DNA of 16,672 nucleotides from DASYSA01 sp036003885 (GTDB lineage: Bacteria; Acidobacteriota; Blastocatellia; UBA7656). Location: contig DASYSA010000280.1 of the NCBI GenBank assembly GCA_036003885.1, positions 1 to 16,672 on the forward strand, given 5' to 3'. Under the pieces are notes generated by a model, which worked only from the letters and a program-made list of their open reading frames with translations, made no database searches and was not told the origin of the DNA. A program made the position numbers and the translations under genes. Below, one piece after another: positions 6,013 through 12,729 of the stretch (within the stretch, counting starts at the first letter, position 1; each line of letters begins with the position of its first letter).

Positions 6013-7965
6013 ATGGCTGACTCTGGCATACGGCAACGAAAGCGTCCCGGCCACCTTGTGCGATGGTTGCTCAGAGGTCACACCAGAGGGGTTGGAGGTC
6101 CCCGGGCGCGACAGCGGCATCATACTCATCCCTGGTACAAAGTTATGTGCTTGACCGGGGTCGACTATTTCTCGACGCTCGGATATCAACCCGGCATCGC
6201 CTTTCTCGCCGCCGGAGCTCTTTCACCGATCGCTACGTTGATCCTGGTATTGCTGACACTGTTCGGCGCTCTGCCGATCTACCGCCGCGTTGCAGCCGCC
6301 AGCCCGCACGGTGAGGGATCGATCGCCATGCTCGAGGACCTCCTCTCGAGATGGAAAGGCAAGCTGTTCGTTCTCTGCCTTCTCGGATTCGTCGCAACTG
6401 ATTTCATCATCACGATCACGCTGTCGGCAGCAGATGCCACCGCTCACGTCGTTGAAAACCCCTTCACGCCACATTTCTTCCACCATCGCGTCGCGGTGAC
6501 CCTGGTGTTGATCGGAATGCTGGGAGCGATCTTCCTGAAGGGTTTCAAGGAGGCCATCGGGATTGCCGTCATTCTCGTAGGGGTCTACCTGTTGCTGAAC
6601 CTGGTAGTCGTCGTTCGCGGCGTTTACGAGTTGGCGACGCATCCCGCGTACATTTCCAACTGGAAAAGCGCTCTGTTGACTAGCCATGGAAGTCCTTTGA
6701 TGATGGTCGGCGTGGCCCTGCTCGTGTTTCCGAAGCTGGCACTCGGGTTGTCGGGCTTCGAAACCGGCGTCGCCGTAATGCCGCTGGTTCAAGGCGATGA
6801 GTCCGATTCGGAAGATAGGCCGCTCGGACGCATTCACAACACTCGCAAACTGCTGATGACTGCCGCTTTGATCATGACTGTCTTTCTTATCTCGAGCAGC
6901 TTCATTACCACGACGCTCATTCCCGCGGAGCAGTTCCGCCCTGCAACCGCATTGGAGCAGGCCGGAGAAGCCAATGGCCGCGCGTTGGCCTACCTCGCTC
7001 ATCACTATCTTGGTGAGGGCTTCGGGACGGCATACGACCTGAGTACGATCTTGATTCTGTGGTTTGCGGGCGCGTCGGCGATGGCGGGGCTATTGAATAT
7101 CGTGCCGCGCTACCTGCCGCGTTATGGAATGGCGCCGAGTTGGGCGAAGGCGACGAGGCCGCTCGTGTTGGTCTTCACCGGCATCGCGTTCGCTGTCACG
7201 ATCGTCTTCCAGGCCGACGTGGACGCGCAGGGCGGGGCTTATGCGACGGGCGTGCTCGTGTTGATGAGCTCGGCAGCCGTCGCTGTTACGATGTCGGTTT
7301 GGCGTAGCGGCCCGAGGAAGTGGGCTTTCGCCTTGATCGCGCTGGTCTTCGGATATACGACCGTGGTCAACGTGATCGAACGGCCCGAGGGAATAAAGAT
7401 CGCATCACTCTTCATCGCGACGATTATCATAACTTCGTTTGTCTCGCGAGTGATGCGCACGACCGAGCTGCGGGTCGATAAGGTTGAACTCGATCGAACG
7501 GCTCTCGGCTTCATCGAGGAAGCCGGCAAAGGCGAGATTCGGATAGTCGCAAATCGCCGCGATCGGGGAGATGCTCGCGAGTATCAGTTCAAAGAGAAAG
7601 AGAAGCGAAAAGACAATCATATCCCAGCCAATGATCCGATAATCTTTTTCGAGGTCACGCCTGGCGATGCTTCCGAGTTCTCGGGCGAGTTGAAGGTGAA
7701 GGGCTACGATGTGGGCGGCTATCGCGTCCTTCGAACTACGAGTCCGGCAGTGCCCAACGCCATCGCGGCATTCTTGCTCCACCTGCGGGATATGGCGGGA
7801 AAGATGCCGCATGTCTACTTCGGATGGTCCGAAGGAAACCCGCTTAAGTTCCTGCTCAGATACATTGCGTTCGGCGAAGGGGACACGGCTCCGGTTACTC
7901 ACGAAGTGCTGCGTCAGGCCGAAGAAGACCCGGAGCGGCGGCCCGACGTCCACGTGGGAGGATAA
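6013..7965 (+). CDS. APC-superfamily permease with C-terminal soluble domain
   Basis: 650 residues. A conserved entry motif HPWYKVMCLTGVDYFSTLGY (39-58) leads into about 12 hydrophobic segments between residues 55 and 480. Roughly 170 hydrophilic residues follow, probably cytoplasmic. The pattern matches APC-type amino-acid/cation permeases; the substrate cannot be assigned. The start at 6013 has a good AGGAG (6003-6007) five bases upstream. Oddity: residues 2-38 are Arg/His/Gly-rich, as out-of-frame translation tends to be. The overlapping frame that begins at GTG 5948 has codons more like real coding sequence over about 6016-6130. Either the first 38 residues are simply unconserved, or a frameshift lies near 6125. 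No helpful neighbour context; the MBL gene ends 114 bases upstream on the same strand. Confidence 0.85.
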   Translation: MADSGIRQRKRPGHLVRWLLRGHTRGVGGPRARQRHHTHPWYKVMCLTGVDYFSTLGYQPGIAFLAAGALSPIATLILVLLTLFGALPIYRRVAAASPHGEGSIAMLEDLLSRWKGKLFVLCLLGFVATDFIITITLSAADATAHVVENPFTPHFFHHRVAVTLVLIGMLGAIFLKGFKEAIGIAVILVGVYLLLNLVVVVRGVYELATHPAYISNWKSALLTSHGSPLMMVGVALLVFPKLALGLSGFETGVAVMPLVQGDESDSEDRPLGRIHNTRKLLMTAALIMTVFLISSSFITTTLIPAEQFRPATALEQAGEANGRALAYLAHHYLGEGFGTAYDLSTILILWFAGASAMAGLLNIVPRYLPRYGMAPSWAKATRPLVLVFTGIAFAVTIVFQADVDAQGGAYATGVLVLMSSAAVAVTMSVWRSGPRKWAFALIALVFGYTTVVNVIERPEGIKIASLFIATIIITSFVSRVMRTTELRVDKVELDRTALGFIEEAGKGEIRIVANRRDRGDAREYQFKEKEKRKDNHIPANDPIIFFEVTPGDASEFSGELKVKGYDVGGYRVLRTTSPAVPNAIAAFLLHLRDMAGKMPHVYFGWSEGNPLKFLLRYIAFGEGDTAPVTHEVLRQAEEDPERRPDVHVGG

Positions 7966-7989
7966 CGAAAGGGGACTGACGGCGTGCAA

Positions 7990-8018
7990 TAGACGACCGG
8001 CCCCGCGTGATATAGAAT
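7990..8018 (+). promoter_or_regulatory. Sigma70-type promoter for mdh, with a dyad over the -10 box
   Basis: TAGACG (7990-7995), 17 bases, then TAGAAT (8013-8018) match 4 and 5 of 6 consensus bases. The leader would be about 90 bases. A dyad, CGTGA (8006-8010) and TCACG (8020-8024), brackets the -10 box with nine bases between arms, as a repressor operator might. Confidence 0.45.
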
Positions 8019-8116
8019 CTCACGTTCAGAAAATCATACAGAGGCGAGGCTGGCAGGAATGCCGAACCAGGCAGCGGAGGTCCGATTTGGTCCGGCGCCT
8101 CAACACCGGAGGAATC

Positions 8117-9046
8117 ATGGGTAGAAAGAAGATAACAGTCGTAGGTGCGGGCAACGTCGGAGCGACCGCGGCCCAGCGGCTGGCTGATAAAGAACTGGGC
8201 GACGTCGTACTGGTCGACATCATCGAAGGTATGCCCCAGGGAAAGGCTCTCGACCTTGCCGAAGCAGCTCCAGTTGAAGGATACGACTCGCGGTTGATTG
8301 GAACGAACGGCTATAAGGAGACTGCAAACTCCGATGTTGTCATCATCACTTCCGGTCTCGCCAGAAAGCCCGGAATGAGCCGCGACGACCTGTTGCGCAC
8401 AAACGCCGAGATAGTCGGCTCGGTAACTGCGGAGGTAATGAAGTACTCATCGAACCCGATCCTGATCATCGTCTCGAATCCGCTTGACGCAATGTGTCAC
8501 GTGGCGATGAAGCGGTCCGGACTTCCGAAGGAGCGGGTGATCGGAATGGCCGGCATTCTGGACTCCGCTCGCATGCGCTGCTTCATCGCCGAAGCGCTCA
8601 AGGTGTCGGTTGAAAACGTTACCGCGTTTGTGCTCGGCGGGCATGGCGATACGATGGTGCCGCTGCCCCGCTACTCAACCGTCGCAGGCATACCTCTGCC
8701 CGATCTGCTCCCAAAAGAGAAGATCGATCAGATCGTGGCTCGCACCGCCAATGGCGGCGCCGAGATCGTGAGTTTGCTGAAGACCGGATCGGCCTACTAC
8801 GCGCCTTCGGCGGCCGCGGTCGAGATGACCGAAGCGATCCTGAAAGACAAGAAGAAGATTCTTCCCTGCGCAGCATACCTCGAAGGTGAATACGGGATAA
8901 ACGGCTTGTTCGTCGGCGTGCCGGTTAAACTTGGTGAGCGCGGAATTGAGGAGATAATTCAGATCAATCTTACGACCGACGAGCGAGCGGCGCTCAACAA
9001 GTCGGCCGCCGCAGTTCAGGAACTGGTCAACGTCCTCGGACGCTGA
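8117..9046 (+). CDS. mdh: Malate dehydrogenase (LDH-like type)
   Basis: This 309-residue enzyme oxidises malate to oxaloacetate with NAD in the citric acid cycle (cytoplasm). The NAD-binding motif GAGNVG is at 10-15, with D34 ending the second strand to select NAD over NADP. The substrate loop ARKPGMSRDDL carries R83 and R89; arginine at 83 marks a malate rather than lactate dehydrogenase. D149 and R152 lie in the GILDSAR motif, and the catalytic H176 is in GGHGDTMVP. The length is normal for this group. The frame stays open upstream to 7709, but GGAGG at 8108-8112, four bases before the ATG, and the conserved KKITVVGAG opening fix the start. It probably has its own promoter at 7990-8018. Confidence 0.97.
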   Translation: MGRKKITVVGAGNVGATAAQRLADKELGDVVLVDIIEGMPQGKALDLAEAAPVEGYDSRLIGTNGYKETANSDVVIITSGLARKPGMSRDDLLRTNAEIVGSVTAEVMKYSSNPILIIVSNPLDAMCHVAMKRSGLPKERVIGMAGILDSARMRCFIAEALKVSVENVTAFVLGGHGDTMVPLPRYSTVAGIPLPDLLPKEKIDQIVARTANGGAEIVSLLKTGSAYYAPSAAAVEMTEAILKDKKKILPCAAYLEGEYGINGLFVGVPVKLGERGIEEIIQINLTTDERAALNKSAAAVQELVNVLGR

Positions 9047-9131
9047 CTTTCGTCCCTTCCTAACCAATCGCCCCATACAATCTTTCGCGGGTCGGTGTCT
9101 TTGCCCCGATCGCGCGACGAAGGAAACTGGT

Positions 9132-9815
9132 ATGGGAGCGAAACCTCACTACATTGAACACCGCAAACGGCTGCGAGACCGGTTTCAGAGGGCCGGGACA
9201 GATGGACTGCTCGATTACGAGTTGCTCGAACTTCTTCTGACCTACGCGATGCCGCGCGTGGACGTGAAACCAGTAGCCAAAGAGCTGATCAAGCGATTCG
9301 GAGGGCTTGCCGGAACTATGGATGCCACTCAGGGTGAGCTTGAAGCGGTTACCGGAATGGGGCCGGTGTCGGCAACACTAATCCGAATGGTCAAAGAGGT
9401 CTTGAGCACGTATATGGCCGAGAGAATGCTGAAGCGCGACGTGTTGTCTTCGCCGTCCGCGGTGATCGACTTCGGTCGCGCAAAGCTCGCGGGCCTTCCG
9501 CACGAGGCGTTCATGGTTATCTACCTGAACGTCAAGAACGAGGTGATCGAGCACGAAGTCCTTCATGAAGGCACGCTCGACCGCGCGATCGTCTACCCGC
9601 GCAAAGTGGTCGAGTCCGCGCTGACCCACCATGCGGCCAGTTTGATCCTGATTCACAACCATCCCAGCGGCCACCCTGAGCCCTCGCAGGACGACAAGCG
9701 CCTCACCCGGTCCATAGTAGAGGCCGCGCGCACTCTGGAGATCCGGATTGTAGATCACATCATCGTTGGAAGGGACGGCTATTTCAGTTTCATAGAGAAC
9801 AGCCTGCTCGGGTGA
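9132..9815 (+). CDS. radC: RadC family JAB/JAMM protein
   Basis: 227 residues, full length for the family. An amino-terminal helix-hairpin-helix-like region spans about 60-90 (LEAVTGMGPVSATLI). A carboxyl JAB/JAMM metal-binding domain spans about 103-227, with HNHPSG at 175-180 and SQDD at 185-188 supplying the metal ligands, plus a conserved glutamate in the NVKNEVIEHE segment. The family was named for a DNA repair phenotype that later proved to lie elsewhere; the real substrate is unknown, and a metal-dependent hydrolase acting around DNA repair is the usual inference. An AAGGA sits about eight bases upstream of the ATG. The mdh gene ends 85 bases upstream on the same strand, so co-transcription is possible. 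A short-stem terminator follows at 9875-9897. Confidence 0.95.
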   Translation: MGAKPHYIEHRKRLRDRFQRAGTDGLLDYELLELLLTYAMPRVDVKPVAKELIKRFGGLAGTMDATQGELEAVTGMGPVSATLIRMVKEVLSTYMAERMLKRDVLSSPSAVIDFGRAKLAGLPHEAFMVIYLNVKNEVIEHEVLHEGTLDRAIVYPRKVVESALTHHAASLILIHNHPSGHPEPSQDDKRLTRSIVEAARTLEIRIVDHIIVGRDGYFSFIENSLLG

Positions 9816-9874
9816 GCCGGCTTTCAGACGCGGGGTTGGAGGTAATGGTGTTAAGGTCGAAGATGGCGGTCTAC

Positions 9875-9897
9875 ATACCCTGTTTTAGGTATTTTTT
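9875..9897 (+). terminator. Candidate intrinsic terminator after radC
   Basis: ATACC (9875-9879) pairs with GGTAT (9888-9892) over an eight-base loop, and the last stem base opens a run of six T (9892-9897). The stem is short and AT-rich, so it would be a weak terminator, but it lies between the radC stop and the next promoter. Confidence 0.45.
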
Positions 9898-9899
9898 GC

Positions 9900-9928
9900 T
9901 TGACTCTCGCAATTGCTTGCGCTACGAT
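9900..9928 (+). promoter_or_regulatory. Sigma70-type promoter for the cold shock gene
   Basis: TTGACT (9900-9905), a 17-base spacer and TACGAT (9923-9928) match 5 and 4 of 6 consensus bases. It begins two bases after the T-run of the putative radC terminator. Transcription from about 9935 gives a leader of about 320 bases to the csp ATG. Confidence 0.6.
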
Positions 9929-9934
9929 GCGGCC

Positions 9935-10254
9935 GCTTTCGCGCAAAATTGTTAGAGAAGTTCGACTGAGCGTTGAAGAACTCTTGAGCAGCACAAGCAG
10001 TCACAGTTGGATATAGGCCGCATGGCGAGCTCGCAGGTGGGCGGGCCCTGCTTTGCGGCTTTCTGGTCTTAAGCTCGAGCGCGGTGGGTTCGCGAACGAG
10101 TTCTGCCGCGCGTTTCTGCAGGCAGTCCCCCACAGGTTGTTAGCCGGCCGTCACGAATAGGAGCGTGGCCTTCGGCGGGCTGGGTGCATCGAGCCTCTCA
10201 TTTCCACCTAATTCAGGCGAGGTGGGTAACCGAAAACGGAGGAGGAACCCTTAG
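9935..10254 (+). promoter_or_regulatory. Long structured 5' leader of the cold shock gene
   Basis: No gene is recognisable in these 320 bases. Two hairpins stand out. GCGCGG (10079-10084) and CCGCGC (10106-10111) enclose two mutually exclusive palindromes, GTTCGCGAAC (10088-10097) and GAACGAGTTC (10094-10103). Nearer the gene, CCACCT (10204-10209) pairs with AGGTGG (10220-10225), ending 12 bases before the GGAGGAGGA Shine-Dalgarno sequence. Pyrimidine-rich CCTCTC at about 10195-10200 could also pair with that sequence. Long leaders that refold on cooling are known for csp mRNAs in other bacteria; that this one does so is inference. Confidence 0.45.
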
Positions 10255-10461
10255 ATGGAACGATCTCAAGGCAAGGTCAAATGGTTTAGTAATGCAAAGG
10301 GCTATGGATTCATCGAGCAGCCGGGTGGCGCCGATGTCTTCGTACACTATTCGGCCATAGAGCAAGACGGCTACAAATCGCTCAAACAAGGCGAGACCGT
10401 CGAATTCCATGTAGTCCAGGGCCCCAAGGGACCACAGGCCGAAGCTGTCAAAAGGCTATGA
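10255..10461 (+). CDS. Cold shock domain protein (Csp)
   Basis: The 68-residue single-domain OB-fold protein binds single-stranded RNA and DNA, melting RNA structure during cold or general growth (cytoplasm). It has the KVKWFSNAKGYGFI opening with RNP1 (KGYGFI, 15-20) and RNP2 (VFVHY, 28-32), and the length is typical. A strong GGAGGAGGA (10238-10246) sits eight bases before the ATG. It is a single-gene transcription unit: promoter at 9900-9928, long leader, and a strong terminator at 10489-10520. A Csp paralogue number (A, B and so on) cannot be assigned. Confidence 0.97.
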   Translation: MERSQGKVKWFSNAKGYGFIEQPGGADVFVHYSAIEQDGYKSLKQGETVEFHVVQGPKGPQAEAVKRL

Positions 10462-10488
10462 CTCGGATTCCTGGTCGTGATAGGCGCC

Positions 10489-10520
10489 GCCCCGCTCTCG
10501 GTAGCGGGGCTTTTTGTTTT
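10489..10520 (+). terminator. Intrinsic terminator of the cold shock gene
   Basis: A perfect eight-pair stem, GCCCCGCT (10489-10496) with AGCGGGGC (10503-10510), has a six-base loop and is followed directly by TTTTTGTTTT (10511-10520). The T-run is only on the plus-strand side, so it serves csp and not the convergent gene ending at 10560. Confidence 0.93.
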
Positions 10521-10559
10521 GAGATGGATTGACTAAGAAGGCGTTCGGCGGTTTGGGTC

Positions 10560-11129
10560 TTACTCGTCCTTCGCCGGCCGGGCGACAAACTTGACGCGGC
10601 CGGCATCAACTCCCACGACAAAATCAACCACTTCTGACTTGAGGTTGCTCCGGATCTGATCGGCCCTCGAGGTAATGAACTGAGTGAAAACCTCGAGGCT
10701 CAGCCCTCCGATCCGCTCGCCACACTCGCGCTTCGCCGCTATCAGGTGATCGTATAGCTCGGTCACTTTTGCTGTCTCGCGAATGGGATCCTTACAGCGG
10801 ATCACCAGAGTCGGGACGCGGGCTGCCATCTGGGCCTCCGCCGTAGGGGGCTTTCCGGTCTCCTCTCGCCCCTGAGTCTGCCGGCGCCACAGCTCACGCA
10901 TTACGTTGTGACGGGCGACGAGGCCGTTGTATCGGAAGCGTTGGGCGAAGGTTAACTTGTGCGCGTCGTACAACCGCTTGATGATGGTTTCGACGCGGCC
11001 CCTCGTGTCGTTGGGAGGCCTGATCGTCCCTCCGTTGAAGTATATGTCGTATTCGACCTTCAGCCGGCGCATCTCGATCTCAAGCCGGTCCATTTCCTGG
11101 TCGATGGGGTTAACTACCTTTGGATCCAT
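10560..11129 (-). CDS. Conserved hypothetical protein, MXAN_5187 C-terminal-domain-like
   Basis: The 189-residue soluble protein has no signal or membrane segment. Residues 9-30 are a charged helix likely to form a coiled coil (EMDRLEIEMRRLKVEYD). A conserved-looking core follows: YFNGGTIRPP at about 30-39, then a helical, arginine-rich stretch with AQRFRYNGLVARHNVMRELWRRQ near 62-84. This pattern recalls the carboxyl domain of Myxococcus MXAN_5187-type proteins, whose function is not established. The last third, about 100-189, is a second mixed alpha/beta region. The closing Lys/Asp/Glu tail is polar. The gene is convergent with csp and divergent from selA, with a consensus-like promoter at 11182-11210. 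The Shine-Dalgarno sequence is weak. The family call rests on recalled motifs only. Confidence 0.8.
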   Translation of the reverse strand: MDPKVVNPIDQEMDRLEIEMRRLKVEYDIYFNGGTIRPPNDTRGRVETIIKRLYDAHKLTFAQRFRYNGLVARHNVMRELWRRQTQGREETGKPPTAEAQMAARVPTLVIRCKDPIRETAKVTELYDHLIAAKRECGERIGGLSLEVFTQFITSRADQIRSNLKSEVVDFVVGVDAGRVKFVARPAKDE

Positions 11130-11175
11130 TTAGAGTTCCACTTAAGCAGGGCAAGTGTGGATCGATTTGGGGGTG

Positions 11176-11184
11176 TGTTAGAAT
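11176..11184 (+). promoter_or_regulatory. Candidate extended -10 promoter for selA
   Basis: TG (11176-11177), one base, then TAGAAT (11179-11184) form an extended -10 element; no good -35 box lies 16-18 bases upstream. Transcription would start near 11191, about 30 bases before the selA ATG. The element overlaps the -10 box of the opposite-strand promoter at 11182-11210. Confidence 0.35.
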
Positions 11185-11210
11185 GTACGGCAGGCACATC
11201 AAGGTGTCAA
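11182..11210 (-). promoter_or_regulatory. Sigma70-type promoter for the MXAN_5187-like gene
   Basis: On the minus strand, a perfect TTGACA (11205-11210) is followed after 17 bases by TACATT (11182-11187; 4 of 6 consensus). Transcription from about 11175 gives a leader of about 45 bases to the ATG at 11129. Confidence 0.6.
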
Positions 11211-11220
11211 CCGTAATCGC

Positions 11221-12696
11221 ATGGCGAATGAACTGCTCAGGTTGCTTCCCTCGATCGATCTGCTGCTTGCCAGGCCGATCGCAATGAAGCTGTCAATCAG
11301 CTTGAGTCACGACCGCGTGCGCGATCTCGCGCGGGAAGTGACCGATCAACTGCGGCGGGAAATCGCGTCCGGACAGTGGCCGAATTCATCTGAGAGAACT
11401 GAGAAGAGCCCGGCTGATGGCGCGATGACCGCCGAGATAGAGCGGAGGCTCGAAGAGAGCGCCGCGCGGCTTGGGCGACGATCTCTCAGGCGCGTCGTGA
11501 ATGCGACCGGCGTCATCATTCACACCAATCTCGGACGGGCGCCGCTGGCTCAAGCCGCCATCGACGCCATCGCCGATGTGACCTGCGGCTATTCATCCCT
11601 CGAATACGATCTGGCCGCAGGAGAACGCGGACATCGCGAATCGCATTGCCAGGAGTTGCTTGCGCGCCTCGTTGGAAGCGAGTCTGCAATCGTTGTGAAC
11701 AACAACGCGGCGGCGGTGCTCCTCATGCTCAACACGCTGGCTGAAGGGGGCGAGGTAATCGTCTCGCGAGGCGAGTTAATAGAGATCGGCGGCAGCTTTC
11801 GCATTCCTGAGGTAATGGAGAAGAGCGGAGCGCTCATCCGCGAAGTTGGAACTACGAATCGCACCCGTATTGGCGACTACGAGAGCGCGATAAACGACAA
11901 TACCCGGCTTATTCTGCGCGTGCACCCTTCGAACTATCGCATTACCGGCTTCACCGAGCGGCCTTCGGTCGCCGAAATTGCCGAGCTGTCGCTACGCCGC
12001 GGCATTCCTTGTTGTGAAGATCTTGGTTCGGGGTGCTTGATCGACCTCGCGCCTTACGGAGTTGCAAATGAGCCGGTTGTCGCCGAATCGTTGAAGTCCG
12101 GGATGTCAGTCGTTTCCTTCAGCGGCGACAAGCTGCTCGGAGGGCCGCAGGCAGGAATTATCGCCGGCTCGCGAGCGGTGATCGATCGGGTACGGAAGAA
12201 TCCCTTGATGCGCGCCCTGCGGGTGGACAAGATGACCTACGCAGCACTCGAAGCGACCCTCAGGATCTATGAAAGCGGGGCGGCCCAGGTGGAAGTGCCG
12301 GTGATCCGCGCGATAGCCGCCGGCCGAGCCGAAATCCTGGAGCGCGCGACGCGATTTACGAAAGATGTTGCTCGAGTTGCGGACGGCAGAGTCAAGGCCA
12401 GCCTGGAAGACGGAGAGTCGGTTATTGGCGGAGGCTCGGCGCCCGAGGTGAGACTGCTCACTGTGCTGGCGGCTATCGAGGACTCGCAGATGTCGGCAGC
12501 TTCATTAGCGGAGTATTTGCGGAGGAATGTCGTTCCGATCATTACTCGGACCGAACGCGATCGGGTGTTGATCGATCTGCGTACCGTTGCACCCGATGAA
12601 GAGTCGGTCATCCTGGACGCGTTTGCCGCGCTGGCGCGATCCTCGACAAACCCGGGGCCATCAATGGAAGTTACAAATCAAGGACTTCTCGCTTGA
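11221..12696 (+). CDS. selA: L-seryl-tRNA(Sec) selenium transferase
   Basis: SelA is a PLP enzyme that turns seryl-tRNA(Sec) into selenocysteinyl-tRNA(Sec) using selenophosphate (cytoplasm). The 491-residue protein has the usual amino-terminal helical domain opening LLRLLPSIDLLL (5-16). Family landmarks follow: RRVVNATGVIIHTNLGRAPL, SAIVVNNNAAAVLL, SRGELIEIGGSFRIPEVM and the SFSGDKLLGGPQAG motif, whose K304 is the PLP-binding lysine. Length is slightly above the 460-odd residues of E. coli SelA. No in-frame ATG or GTG start exists nearby upstream, so the start at 11221 stands, though its Shine-Dalgarno is poor (AAGG at 11201-11204, 16 bases away). selB, selD and tRNA(Sec) are not in the window; the gene shares its transcript at most with the membrane-protein gene at 12730, 33 bases downstream. 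Confidence 0.96.
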   Translation: MANELLRLLPSIDLLLARPIAMKLSISLSHDRVRDLAREVTDQLRREIASGQWPNSSERTEKSPADGAMTAEIERRLEESAARLGRRSLRRVVNATGVIIHTNLGRAPLAQAAIDAIADVTCGYSSLEYDLAAGERGHRESHCQELLARLVGSESAIVVNNNAAAVLLMLNTLAEGGEVIVSRGELIEIGGSFRIPEVMEKSGALIREVGTTNRTRIGDYESAINDNTRLILRVHPSNYRITGFTERPSVAEIAELSLRRGIPCCEDLGSGCLIDLAPYGVANEPVVAESLKSGMSVVSFSGDKLLGGPQAGIIAGSRAVIDRVRKNPLMRALRVDKMTYAALEATLRIYESGAAQVEVPVIRAIAAGRAEILERATRFTKDVARVADGRVKASLEDGESVIGGGSAPEVRLLTVLAAIEDSQMSAASLAEYLRRNVVPIITRTERDRVLIDLRTVAPDEESVILDAFAALARSSTNPGPSMEVTNQGLLA

Positions 12697-12729
12697 GCGC
12701 GAACCCGACAGCTACTCGGAGTTAGGATC

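Noticed and set aside
7709..8116. 136-codon amino-terminal extension of malate dehydrogenase
   Set aside because: It overlaps the permease gene out of frame and has a composition unlike coding sequence. The ATG at 8117 has GGAGG and matches the family start.
10081..10110. tRNA-like GGTTCG segment, considered as a tRNA(Sec) because selA is nearby
   Set aside because: No acceptor stem, anticodon stem or complementary T-stem can be drawn around it; it is part of a hairpin in the csp leader.
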